Shown: piece by piece, positions 26,606 through 35,652 of the stretch
Numbering within the stretch: the stretch's first letter is position 1
Layout: the number at the start of each line of letters is the position of its first letter
Assembly: GCA_963578605.1 (NCBI GenBank)
Contig: CAUZEA010000003.1
Span: 1 to 64,000 of the forward strand
Origin: JAKVCB01 sp963578605
GTDB lineage: Bacteria; Planctomycetota; Planctomycetia; Pirellulales; Lacipirellulaceae
Direction of reading: 5' to 3'
Length of the DNA stretch: 64,000 nucleotides
Notes under the pieces: model-generated
Seen by the model: only the letters and a program-made list of their open reading frames with translations
What the model was told of the DNA's origin: nothing
Database searches by the model: none
Program-made: the position numbers and the translations under genes

Positions 26606-27349
26606 CTAAGCGGCTCCGCCCAATCCCAAATCCATGTCCTCGCCAAAATAATAGCGGCGGGCTTCAGGATTTTCAAGCACCTCACGCGGCTGGCCTTGAC
26701 ACAACACCTGACCATTTCGCATCACGTAGCTGCGGTCGGTAATTTCGAGCGTTTCCCGAACCTGATGATCCGTAATTAGAATCGCAATTCCCTGTTCCCG
26801 CAAATCACGGATAATGGCTTGGATATTATCGATCGTGACCGGGTCGATGCCAGTAAAGGGTTCATCGAGCAAGATGATTTTAGGATTTGAAACGAGCGAG
26901 CGCGCAAGTTCGAGTCGCCTGCGTTCGCCACCCGAGAGCGATATTGCCCGATTCCGCCGCAATTTTGTGATGCCAAACTGCTCCATTAGCTCTTCACACC
27001 GGTGGTATCGCTCACGTCGCTTGATATTCAGCATTTCCATGACACCGAGCAGATTATTTTGTACCGAGAGCTTACGGAATACGCTCGATTCCTGTGCGAG
27101 GTACCCCATACCTCCGTCCCGACAACGTCGAAACATGGGCCAATCCGTCACATCGTGGCCCGCGAGTCGCACTTGACCAGCGTCGGGATCGACCATTCCA
27201 CAGGTCATCCGAAATGAGGTTGTTTTCCCCGCACCGTTGGGGCCCAAGAGGCCAACTATCTCCCCGGCATAAACCTCGAAATCGACACCATCGACGACGC
27301 GACGACGACCATACGTTTTGACAAGTCCGGAAACTTCAAGCAGGGGCAT
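26606..27349 (-). CDS. lptB: LPS export ABC transporter ATP-binding protein LptB
   Basis: A 247-residue ABC ATPase. Walker A is GPNGAGKTT, the Q loop follows GMGYLAQE, the signature is LSGGERRRLELARSL, Walker B is IILLDEPFTGID, and the switch His is in ITDHQVRETL. The combination of YLAQESSVFRKLSV and 'EPFTGIDP' is typical for LptB, which powers lipopolysaccharide extraction from the inner membrane with LptF and LptG. Those permeases are not in the window. ATG 27349 is chosen because GGAGGAG lies 5 bases in front; ATGs at 27361 and 27370 are less likely. It lies in the lpx neighbourhood, on the same strand. Confidence 0.9.
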   Translation of the reverse strand: MPLLEVSGLVKTYGRRRVVDGVDFEVYAGEIVGLLGPNGAGKTTSFRMTCGMVDPDAGQVRLAGHDVTDWPMFRRCRDGGMGYLAQESSVFRKLSVQNNLLGVMEMLNIKRRERYHRCEELMEQFGITKLRRNRAISLSGGERRRLELARSLVSNPKIILLDEPFTGIDPVTIDNIQAIIRDLREQGIAILITDHQVRETLEITDRSYVMRNGQVLCQGQPREVLENPEARRYYFGEDMDLGLGGAA

Positions 27350-27534
27350 TTTCTCCTCCATGATACGCATTCATGACACGCAATTGGCAACACGCAATCT
27401 GCAGCATTCAACCTGTTGCGGCTCTCGGCAGCTTCACTTAGCCGTTGCATCACGCCGTGGATGGTAATCTCTCGGGGGAAACTGGCCAACAGCTCTCTTG
27501 CCAACCAACAGTGATAGCTGAGCAACGGTCGCGT

Positions 27535-29427
27535 TCAACGCACCAGCCGCATGTCTGCAAAGTTCGGAAATAACGGGAATGGGATGCGAGTTCCCGGAAT
27601 CCGGTTCCAGGAATGGGGCCAATAAACACACAAGGCCTTGCCGATCAGGAGTCGCCGTTCCAGATAGGAGCCCCCTGGGTGGCCAGGGTTGCGGGCATTG
27701 CCACCTCGCCAGAGCCGGGCATCGAGGCTCTCAGAACTATTGTCCCCCATCACGAAGAACTGATCCTTGCCAAGCCGGAAATCGACGGATCTGCGTTTCA
27801 GAAAAAGATCCCAGGTCGAGGGGTCGTGGAGGTACCGGCTGCGATTGTATGGGTTCATCTCAGACGCATCGGTCACCAGTGAATTACTGTAGCGGTAATC
27901 AGAAGCGATGTAGTAAATATCGCGCGACAACTCGAGGTGCGTGATTTCGAGGTCCGCATCAACAACACCAACACCTGCGGGTGCAAGATCCCCTGGATCG
28001 TTGGCACTGGCTTGTGGCCGTATTTCGCGGCGGTTGCCGAAAACGGTATCCGCGTCGTACTGCGACCCGGCATCGAATTGTATCAATTTCCGATCAATCC
28101 AGAGCAGCAATTGATCGTCGACATTCGCGAAGAGCAGCTTGTGGTTCCCAGTCCTGTTGAGTCGGGTGCTGGCCTGGGGTGCAAAATCGGCTTGCCCCTC
28201 AACAGCCAGTGTCACGTTGCCGTTGGAAAGATTAATCCGACAGCTGAAGTGTCGACCCGCTTCAACCAGATCGAGAATGAGCTCGCCCTGCGGCGCCTTG
28301 ATGTCTACATCGACTTCGATCAACAGATCACCAACCCAATGATAATCGAAATGCCTGGGATTTATCTGCAGGCTGTCATTCTGCTTCGCTTCCCAATAGT
28401 GAACCGTCGTGTTGTAACTGTTGAAATCGGTGATCAGGTGTGGGCGCACTTCTAGGTCGTTGGTCGGTGAAAACTTCCCGCCGTTCCGTCGTAAATCGAG
28501 AGCGCGTTGCCACGCAGCATAACTGGGAATGAAGTGCTGATAGCGAATCCAGCTTGTCTTGGTATTGGTCGGGTTGGCAATGAATCGTTGCCTGACCGTC
28601 GCTCCATCGGCCTCACATTCAATGTTCCACGCGCTCGATTGCACTTCGTCCGCCGGCCAGACGCTCCACCGCAAGGGCCACCCGAGATCGTACAGAACGG
28701 CGGGGTCATCATTGGTGTTATGCACAAATTGTCGCATAGCCTGCACCTTTTTCGGGGGCTTACGCTCGATCGCAAACTCGGTGTCGAGCATCGCATCTTC
28801 AGGACCGGCAAATAAATCCCCGTGATAGACGCGTAACGTTTCCCCAGGTAAACCAACCAATCGCTTGATATAGTTCATCTGTCCATTGCCGGGATATTTG
28901 AAGACCACGACATCCCACCGCTCTGGTTCAGAAAACGCGTAAATGTACTTATTGACCAGGATCCGATCGCCATTGTAGGAAGCCTGGTGCTGGATAGGTT
29001 GGGTAAGCGAATCTTTGCGCAGATCGCGGGGCAAGTCGGGCTGCATCGGCATGTTGTAGCGACACTCGGGGCACTTACCCGCGACACATTTTGCCTCCCC
29101 AGGTGAGCGGATCTGCCCACTCCGAAACAAGGCTGAAACAGTATCCTTGTCCTCGCCACTAGTGTTCACCTGAAACCGCTGGCCACAGTCGGTACAAAAG
29201 ACATCTTTGTGTCGGCCCATGAGGGTGGGGGCCATTGACCCGGTCGGGATGACGAAAGCTTCGGCCTCAAAAGTACGGAACAGAAAGGCCAACACAAACG
29301 CAATGACAATGGACTCAACCGTCTCGCGAAACGATTGCGGGTTCTTGGTCTTGGTGGGCTGTTCTGTTTGGCTCGGAAGCTTGGGCACCACTTGTTCGTA
29401 CTGGTGTCGGTTCTTGCGTTTGGCCAT
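27535..29427 (-). CDS. lepB: Very large signal peptidase I with a zinc ribbon-like and a beta-rich insertion
   Basis: A 630-residue type I signal peptidase, about twice the usual size. One transmembrane segment (residues 38-56) is followed by the serine nucleophile in PTGSMAPTL (Ser64). The general base Lys is in YIKRLVGLPGE (Lys188). Between them is an insertion with paired Cys (CTDC at 78-81, and C114, CPEC at 119-122) that looks like a zinc ribbon. After the Lys there is an about 300-residue insertion of beta-rich sequence (residues about 215-510) with a distant look of a concanavalin-type fold, before the final conserved FFVMGDNSSESLDARLW box. ATG 29427 is preferred over a TTG at 29436. 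A second, short signal peptidase gene lies just upstream. Confidence 0.92.
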   Translation of the reverse strand: MAKRKNRHQYEQVVPKLPSQTEQPTKTKNPQSFRETVESIVIAFVLAFLFRTFEAEAFVIPTGSMAPTLMGRHKDVFCTDCGQRFQVNTSGEDKDTVSALFRSGQIRSPGEAKCVAGKCPECRYNMPMQPDLPRDLRKDSLTQPIQHQASYNGDRILVNKYIYAFSEPERWDVVVFKYPGNGQMNYIKRLVGLPGETLRVYHGDLFAGPEDAMLDTEFAIERKPPKKVQAMRQFVHNTNDDPAVLYDLGWPLRWSVWPADEVQSSAWNIECEADGATVRQRFIANPTNTKTSWIRYQHFIPSYAAWQRALDLRRNGGKFSPTNDLEVRPHLITDFNSYNTTVHYWEAKQNDSLQINPRHFDYHWVGDLLIEVDVDIKAPQGELILDLVEAGRHFSCRINLSNGNVTLAVEGQADFAPQASTRLNRTGNHKLLFANVDDQLLLWIDRKLIQFDAGSQYDADTVFGNRREIRPQASANDPGDLAPAGVGVVDADLEITHLELSRDIYYIASDYRYSNSLVTDASEMNPYNRSRYLHDPSTWDLFLKRRSVDFRLGKDQFFVMGDNSSESLDARLWRGGNARNPGHPGGSYLERRLLIGKALCVYWPHSWNRIPGTRIPFPLFPNFADMRLVR

Positions 29428-29567
29428 GACGTTCAACTCGATTGTGCAGAAAAGGACGAATGATATCTGTACAAAACTTTGCTTGAGCGACCTGACCCAG
29501 CCACGCTCATGGTCGCAGGTCGGCCGATGGCATTATTCGCAGACTGGCTGCCGAATATAACCGATTC

Positions 29568-30164
29568 TTAACGACTTAAATACGTCGGCTTGCCCGGAAC
29601 TTCACCATCGGCTCGCCCGACACCTAACGCCTTCCCAACCAGCAACGCGGCAGGAAGTCCCGGACCATGCGACCAGCTTCGGCTGTCATCCGAAACCGCA
29701 CTGTGATCACCCAAGACGAAATATTCATTTTCGCCCAACTGCCATTTGACCTTTTGTGGGGCGGAATTCCCGTGGCGCGCCCAAAATGCGGCCCAATCCT
29801 GATATCTCATTTCGTACTGGACATTTCCGGAAAGTGGTTTGCCCTCGACCAAGACCTGCCCCCCTGCGAGTGAAATTGTCTCACCAGGCAGGCCAACGAT
29901 CCGTTTGACACACAACTCATTCGCCTTGGTTGGACAGCGAAAAACGACCACGTCCCACCGCTTTGGTTGGTGCCACAGATAAGCAGCACGATCTACGATC
30001 ACGTGACTTCCACGGGGAAGGGTGGGTTCCATCGAGTCACCATGAATTGCAACCGGAACCACAAGACCCATTACGGCCCAGGTGTGCAAGAGCAGGGCAA
30101 GCACGATGATCCCGATAACAGCGTGGAGCACAATTCGAAATGTTGCCTGCCAACTATTGGTCAT
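29568..30164 (-). CDS. lepB: Signal peptidase I, short form
   Basis: A 198-residue type I signal peptidase that removes Sec and Tat signal peptides at the outer face of the inner membrane. It has one N-terminal transmembrane segment (residues 10-35), the serine box HGDSMEPTLPRG (Ser44), the base Lys in CVKRIVGLPGE (Lys87), and the C-terminal FVLGDHSAVSDDSRSW box, where the usual Asn is replaced by His. It has none of the insertions of the large paralogue 140 bases downstream. Tandem signal peptidases of different size suggest different substrate sets (inference). Confidence 0.93.
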   Translation of the reverse strand: MTNSWQATFRIVLHAVIGIIVLALLLHTWAVMGLVVPVAIHGDSMEPTLPRGSHVIVDRAAYLWHQPKRWDVVVFRCPTKANELCVKRIVGLPGETISLAGGQVLVEGKPLSGNVQYEMRYQDWAAFWARHGNSAPQKVKWQLGENEYFVLGDHSAVSDDSRSWSHGPGLPAALLVGKALGVGRADGEVPGKPTYLSR

Positions 30165-30517
30165 CGCTAACTATTCATCATCAGCGTGGAGTGATTGCTT
30201 GTTGGTCGCACCGACCGGCTGGGAGAATTGTTTGCATTGTGAGGATCGCGGGGAACCATCCACAACGGGACGGGATGCACCGAGCTGGCAGGGCAGGACG
30301 AGTGACTGCAACACCCCGTGCGAGCAAACCGACCCCTAACCTCATTCTTTGCAAAAAAAGCCATGCTGACAACCGCTGCGGCCCGGTTTGGGAAATGACG
30401 GCAACGGTGCATCCGAGTGTACGACAAACTGCTGTGGGACAGTGGCGAAAAAATCCGGTCTCATGCTAACCGAATGCAACCTGCTGTTCGTACACATTGG
30501 CGAGTGGGGGATGCGAC
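30165..30517. other. Intergenic, no gene supported
   Basis: A 353-base gap between the short signal peptidase gene and the Tyr-rich secreted protein gene, both on the minus strand. I see no good coding frame, tRNA or terminator. Confidence 0.4.
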
Positions 30518-30871
30518 TCAATTATCCCAGCCATTGTACCCGCGACTGTAACGACACCGGGGACGGGGGTTCAGTGGTCGAAATGAATTGTAGCCATACC
30601 GTGGGTCATAATAAGGCGAGGATGGCATGTAGTAATGATCCACGCCTCTTGGCCCATAGCTCGAATAGGGATATTGTCGCATACAACGCCGACTGTCGAC
30701 GTAGGGATAAACCGTGCGATAGGAAGCTTCATTTTCATAGCTCGTCACCGGAACGACTTCCTGTTCCACCGAAGGAATCGCCTCATCAGGTACGATGAAA
30801 CCTTGGTTGGCTGCCAACGGCTGGGCCAGAGAGATCGCGATCAGAACGGAGAGGGGGAGAAAAAGCTTCAT
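30518..30871 (-). CDS. Small secreted Tyr/Pro/Arg-rich protein
   Basis: A 117-residue protein with a signal peptide (residues 1-21, ending LAANQ). The mature part is low-complexity: many Tyr, Pro, Ser and Arg, with repeated YxPYx and YGPRG-like pieces. Such a composition fits a structural or surface protein. It carries two Cys only. ATG 30871 was chosen because it starts the signal peptide directly; a longer in-frame start at 31015 adds 48 residues of random appearance. I do not recognise a family. Confidence 0.6.
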   Translation of the reverse strand: MKLFLPLSVLIAISLAQPLAANQGFIVPDEAIPSVEQEVVPVTSYENEASYRTVYPYVDSRRCMRQYPYSSYGPRGVDHYYMPSSPYYDPRYGYNSFRPLNPRPRCRYSRGYNGWDN

Positions 30872-31285
30872 GGGAGACTCCAGGGGCGGGTGCGTCCAAC
30901 GCGTAAAGACAGGGCGGATCCATTCGCCTTGAGTTTTCACAGGCAAGCCTACCCCACAAATTGGTCTCGTGCGCAGGCCATAGATGCTTAAAGCGGCGTT
31001 GTCACCTTTAATCAAATTCTCAGATTTTGGTTTGTAACAACGAACCGGTTAGCCGCTGTCTTGGTAAAGCTTGCCAGCCCGATTGCACCGATTGCGCGGA
31101 TTCTAACTTTGTCGTGGCTGGCAAATATGGTCAAAAGTCAACTGTTGCATTTGCACATCATTGAGTGCCGGGTATGGTTGAGCGGTCTTTTATTTAATAC
31201 CCACCTGCAGACGCAGTTTCTCAACTCCCAACTCGTCTGCCCACCTCCCACCCATGGAGAGTCCCATCCCCTGGGACAAGGACCG

Positions 31286-31531
31286 ATGAAAAGGATCATC
31301 ATCTTAACGGCTGCGGTTACAGCAGTGATTGGCTTTAGTGGTTGCGGATGTTGCAGCTGGATGTGCCCGAAACCAGGACCTGTCTGCACGCCCGTCGTCA
31401 CGCAGTACGCACCGGCTTGTGGACCGGCCTGTGGTACGTGCGATCCTTGTTATCCGGGAGGGGCAGTGACCTACGGTTCAGCCCCCGTAACCTACGGAAC
31501 TCCACTAGGCGTTGGTGCTTACACTCCTTGA
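31286..31531 (+). CDS. Small Cys-rich lipoprotein
   Basis: An 81-residue protein. Its N-terminus is a lipoprotein signal with the lipobox GFSGC (Cys20), followed by a Cys-rich part (CGCCSWMCP, CGPACGTCDPC) and a Gly/Tyr/Pro tail with two similar TYGxxPVTYG stretches. The many Cys pairs may be disulfides or bind metal (inference). ATG 31286 is chosen because it starts the signal; an upstream start at 31061 is unlikely. It stands between two minus-strand genes and has its own promoter in 31016-31285, where no other gene is seen. Confidence 0.65.
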   Translation: MKRIIILTAAVTAVIGFSGCGCCSWMCPKPGPVCTPVVTQYAPACGPACGTCDPCYPGGAVTYGSAPVTYGTPLGVGAYTP

Positions 31532-31791
31532 CAGTGCAGTAAACCAACGAGAACCGCGGAGTACGGCAGCAATACCGACGCGACCGCGGGCACCCGGTTT
31601 GCCGAACCTGGCAAGAGAGCTTTACGGCGCAGGGTCGAGAAATCACGTTGGCGAAGTGGTTCCTGGGGAGATTGAGCGCCGCCTGCAAGAAAAACCTGCA
31701 CTGGCCGCGTAGAGGCCGTGCGTTGCGGGAGAGGTCAATCGAACGCCACCGCCGCCAGTTGGCGGTGGCTTGATGATTGCCAAGCTCGGTC

Positions 31792-33609
31792 CTATTTTTT
31801 TTTACCTTCTTCCTCTCCCGTTTCGAGGACGGCCAGGAAGGCCTTTTGCGGAATATCCACTTGTCCGATGGACTTCATCCGTTTCTTGCCTTCCTTCTGT
31901 TTTTCCCAAAGTTTGCGCTTGCGGGTAATATCGCCCCCGTAACATTTAGCAGTCACGTTTTTGCGCATGGCTGGAATTGTTTCTCGAGCAATAACCCGGC
32001 TGCCAACCGCTGCCTGCAAAGAAACCTCAAACATGTGACGGGGGATCTCTTTCTTGAGTTTTTTGATGACAGCGCGGCCACGAACCTCCGCATCGTGGCG
32101 ATCACAAACGATTGACAGGGCATCAACACGGTCACCTTTGACCAGAATATCGAGTCGTACCAGGTCGCCTGGCTCGTAATCCTTGAGCTCGTAATCCATC
32201 GTTCCATAGCCGCGGGTCATACTCTTAAGCCGGTCGTGCATATCGTAAATGACTTCGGCCAGGGCCAGATCGTAAACAACCATGGCCCGCGTGGGTGAGA
32301 GATATTCGGTTCGCACATACGTACCTCGACGATCCGTACAAATTTTCATGACAGCACCAATGTATTCCGTCGGGAGCACGAAGTTCACCCGCACAATGGG
32401 CTGGCGAAATTCCTCAATCTCCCCCTGATCGGGAATTCTCTGTGGGGTGTGAACCTCGAGTTGTTCGCCAGTGGTCGTCGTAATTTCGTACGTGACATTT
32501 GGCGCCGTTTGCACCAAATCAATATTTGCCTCCTGTTCAAGACGCTGCTGCACAATTTCCATATGCAGTAATCCCAGGAATCCACAGCGGAAACCAAAAC
32601 CGAGCGCGTCGCTCGTTTCGGGTTCAAACTCGAAACTGGGATCATTGATCAGAAGCTTGGCGAGTGCCTCCCGAAGTTGCTCGAAGTCCTGCCCGTCGGA
32701 CGGGTAGAGCCCGCAAAATACCATCCGCTTCGGTTCCCGGTATCCGGGCAATGCGTTGGCCGGGTTGTCATCGGCTGTACTCACGGTATCCCCAATGTGA
32801 ACTTGGTCCAACGATTTGATGTTACAGATCAAATAGCCAACCTGGCCGGCACCCAGTGTGTTGCCTGTTTTGCGTTGCGGAGTGAACTGACCAAGCTCAA
32901 CAACTTCATGCACAGTGCCAGCCTGCAGGAATTTGATTTTCTGCCCTTTGCAGACGGTTCCCTGCATGATGCGGACATAGGTCACCGCACCACGATATTC
33001 GTCGTATATGCTGTCGAAAACCATCGCCTGCAGGGTTGCCTTGGGATCACCTTTCGGGGGTGGCACACGGTCGATAATCGCCTTCAGCAACTCTTCGGTA
33101 CCCAACCCGGTTTTCCCACTACAACTCAACACATCATCTGGATCGATCGCTAATGTATGCTCCATTTCTTCGCGAACTTCATCGGGTCGGGCATGTGTCA
33201 GATCGATCTTGTTCAGCACCGGTATCACGACCAGGTCATGTTCGATAGCGGCACAGGCATTGGCCATCGTTTGCGCTTCAACCCCTTGAAATGCATCCAC
33301 CAACAACATCGCTCCCTCACAGCAAGCAAGCGAACGAGAAACCTCATATTGAAAGTCGACATGCCCAGGCGTATCGATCAAATTGAGTTCGTAGGTACGG
33401 CCGTCAAGTGCATAATGCATGGACACAGTCCGCGCCTTGATGGTAATTCCCCGCTGCCGCTCGAGTTCCATGTCGTCCAGAAGCTGGTCTTTCATTTCGC
33501 GGACTGTCACGGTACCAGTCCGCTCCATTAATCGATCAGCTAAGGTACTCTTGCCATGATCAATATGGGCTATAATCGAAAAATTCCGGATAAAGGTGGG
33601 CTGAGTCAT
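31792..33609 (-). CDS. lepA: Elongation factor 4 (LepA)
   Basis: A 605-residue translational GTPase, the standard length. G1 is AHIDHGKST, the G2/switch region follows (RGITIKARTV), G3 is DTPGHVDF, G4 is NKID. The C-terminal LepA-specific domain (QAAVGSRVIARETIPAMRKN and YGGDITRKRKLWEKQKEGKKRM, shown in parts) is present. LepA back-translocates or remodels stalled ribosomes and helps 30S assembly. It starts at ATG 33609 (MTQPTFIRNFSIIAHIDHG); a start at 33732 is unlikely. It ends with a short Glu/Lys-rich tail (TGEEEGKKK). The M20 peptidase gene lies upstream. Confidence 0.97.
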   Translation of the reverse strand: MTQPTFIRNFSIIAHIDHGKSTLADRLMERTGTVTVREMKDQLLDDMELERQRGITIKARTVSMHYALDGRTYELNLIDTPGHVDFQYEVSRSLACCEGAMLLVDAFQGVEAQTMANACAAIEHDLVVIPVLNKIDLTHARPDEVREEMEHTLAIDPDDVLSCSGKTGLGTEELLKAIIDRVPPPKGDPKATLQAMVFDSIYDEYRGAVTYVRIMQGTVCKGQKIKFLQAGTVHEVVELGQFTPQRKTGNTLGAGQVGYLICNIKSLDQVHIGDTVSTADDNPANALPGYREPKRMVFCGLYPSDGQDFEQLREALAKLLINDPSFEFEPETSDALGFGFRCGFLGLLHMEIVQQRLEQEANIDLVQTAPNVTYEITTTTGEQLEVHTPQRIPDQGEIEEFRQPIVRVNFVLPTEYIGAVMKICTDRRGTYVRTEYLSPTRAMVVYDLALAEVIYDMHDRLKSMTRGYGTMDYELKDYEPGDLVRLDILVKGDRVDALSIVCDRHDAEVRGRAVIKKLKKEIPRHMFEVSLQAAVGSRVIARETIPAMRKNVTAKCYGGDITRKRKLWEKQKEGKKRMKSIGQVDIPQKAFLAVLETGEEEGKKK

Positions 33610-33747
33610 TTTAATGAATCTGCTAACTAATCGATCACCGGGTGATGTTATTTCCCGTCCGCAAGACGCCACCCAACATGGGCACCTACCAGCGGCGGCG
33701 GTGATCCGTTCTGGTTTTTCCAAAACCGCCATGCAGCGGAGCGTACC

Positions 33748-34920
33748 CTAACGCGATTCGATATCCGTGGCTAGACGGAGCGCGATCCGGCGGGCGGCGA
33801 GGAACTCCTTTATATCGAGTTGCTCGCTGGTTGTGTGAATGTTCTTCTGGCCGCAGCCAAGTGAAACGGTCGGAATACCGTGCACCATGAGCCAATTGGC
33901 ATCGAGGCCTCCATTGGCAATCGCCAATTCGGGTTCCAAACCTTCTTGAACAACGGCGTCAACGGCTGCAGCAACGCATGGCTCTTGGGACGACAGTCGG
34001 TATGATTCGTAGTCAAGGTGTCCGTGCAAGCGAATCTCACCACGCTGCTTCCGGTGATTGCGAACCTTTTGAGCAGCACGGAGAAATGCCTTGTCAATTT
34101 CGGCAACGATTCGCTCGCGAAACTTTGGGTCGTGACTGCGGGCTTCGGCCCGAATCACCACGCGATCGGTGACTACATTGGTAGCCGCTCCTCCACGAAT
34201 CACGCCGACGTTGCTGGTTCCTGAACTCTGCCCCTTCACGATTTTGCCATGCCATCCATTTTTGACCAGGTCGCTAATTGCCAAGGACGCAATCGCGATT
34301 GCACTCACTCCCTCTTCAGGAGCATTCCCAGCGTGGCTCGCGGTGCCGAGGATTTCAATCTCCATACGGTAGCCACCCGTAGCACCGATCGTCAGCTTGG
34401 TCGGCGAACCTCCATCGAAATTGAACCCGAGCCGGGGACGACCCAGCATTCCCACCCGCAGATTTCGCACACCTTGCAACCCCACTTCTTCCTGTACCGT
34501 CCACAGAAAGGTCAATGGTGGATGCGGCAACTTGTGCTTGAGCACATCAGAGGCGGTAGCCAACAGCACGGCCACACCGGCACGGTCATCGGCGCCAAGC
34601 CCGGTGGACGAATCCGCCGCATAAATCCGGTTCGCCTTCCGGATCGGGTGCGAACCGACGCAAATGGGTACGGTGTCCGTATGCGCAGAAAACAGCCGGC
34701 GGGGTTGCCGCACGGTCCCAGGCAGCTTGACCGCTAAATTGCCCTGCTCCCCCTTGAACGGTGATCGGTGGTGACAACTATCGGTTGCAAAACTCGACTC
34801 CGGCATACCCGCCTGCCGGAGACGTGAACAGATGAGTTCCACAATCGATTGCTCCTGCCCACTTTGGCCAGAAATTGACATCAACTGCATCACAAGCTGG
34901 ATTGCCTCAGAATCGGTCAT
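33748..34920 (-). CDS. M20-family metallopeptidase (PepT-like)
   Basis: A 390-residue cytosolic zinc peptidase. Seen: SAHTDTVP (metal His and Asp), GLGADDRAGVAVLL (second metal Asp), VQEEVGLQG (catalytic Glu pair), FNFDGG (metal Asp) and the C-terminal GCGQKNIHTTSE (metal His). The lid or dimer domain sits at about residues 180-290. The pattern is closest to tripeptidase T-like members, which trim small peptides, but the exact specificity is not certain. It is followed on the same strand by lepA, 138 bases away. The pabA/trpG gene diverges from it over 81 bases. Confidence 0.88.
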   Translation of the reverse strand: MTDSEAIQLVMQLMSISGQSGQEQSIVELICSRLRQAGMPESSFATDSCHHRSPFKGEQGNLAVKLPGTVRQPRRLFSAHTDTVPICVGSHPIRKANRIYAADSSTGLGADDRAGVAVLLATASDVLKHKLPHPPLTFLWTVQEEVGLQGVRNLRVGMLGRPRLGFNFDGGSPTKLTIGATGGYRMEIEILGTASHAGNAPEEGVSAIAIASLAISDLVKNGWHGKIVKGQSSGTSNVGVIRGGAATNVVTDRVVIRAEARSHDPKFRERIVAEIDKAFLRAAQKVRNHRKQRGEIRLHGHLDYESYRLSSQEPCVAAAVDAVVQEGLEPELAIANGGLDANWLMVHGIPTVSLGCGQKNIHTTSEQLDIKEFLAARRIALRLATDIESR

Positions 34921-35001
34921 TGGTAATATGTTACATGATCATCGACCGCAACGGGAGCAGAGTGGTTCGTTTCGACCAAAATCGATACACTTAGCTGCAG
35001 C

Positions 35002-35583
35002 ATGATTCTGCTGATCGATAATTACGACTCGTTCACGTATAACCTGGTGCAGCGACTGGGTGAGATCGATGTCTCGCTTCAGATCGAGGTGGTTCGCAAC
35101 GATCAGATCTCCGTCGACGAAGTCATCAACCGGAAACCTGATCGCGTGATCATCTCCCCTGGGCCCTGCACCCCAAGCGAAGCCGGTATTTCAGTCGAAT
35201 GCGCAAAGCGGCTCGCCGGTAAAGTTCCCCTGCTGGGAGTTTGCCTGGGACATCAATCGATTGGCCAGGCATTTGGAGCAAAGATTGTACGTGCGCAGAA
35301 TCTTATGCATGGAAAAACCGCTTTGATTTACCATCAAGGCGGATCCCTGCTAACAGGCCTTGAAAACCCGTTCCAGGCGACTCGGTATCATAGCCTGGTC
35401 ATTCAACCCGATTCGTTACCCGACGAATTTGAAGTCTCCGCCTGGAGCGAAGAACCTGGCGGTTACCGGGAAATCATGGGCATTACCCACAAAAAATACC
35501 CGCTCTTCGGTCTGCAATTCCATCCCGAGAGCTTCTTGACCCATTGCGGTATCAAGTTGCTCGAGCGGTTTCTCGCAGTGTGA
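35002..35583 (+). CDS. pabA: Glutamine amidotransferase of anthranilate / aminodeoxychorismate synthase
   Basis: A 193-residue class I glutamine amidotransferase. It releases ammonia from glutamine for the partner synthase making anthranilate (tryptophan) or 4-amino-4-deoxychorismate (folate). It has ILLIDNYDSFTYNL at the start, the oxyanion strand ISPGPCTPSEAG, the nucleophile Cys in LGVCLGHQ, and HPES with the catalytic His/Glu. The partner is not here. By sequence alone PabA and TrpG cannot be split; many bacteria use one protein for both. moeA follows after 69 bases and is likely co-transcribed. Confidence 0.9.
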   Translation: MILLIDNYDSFTYNLVQRLGEIDVSLQIEVVRNDQISVDEVINRKPDRVIISPGPCTPSEAGISVECAKRLAGKVPLLGVCLGHQSIGQAFGAKIVRAQNLMHGKTALIYHQGGSLLTGLENPFQATRYHSLVIQPDSLPDEFEVSAWSEEPGGYREIMGITHKKYPLFGLQFHPESFLTHCGIKLLERFLAV

Positions 35584-35652
35584 TATCCGTTGGGAGTAAT
35601 TTCGGCTGCGCAGCCCTCAACCGTGGAACCAACAGAGGACTTGGCTATCAAA

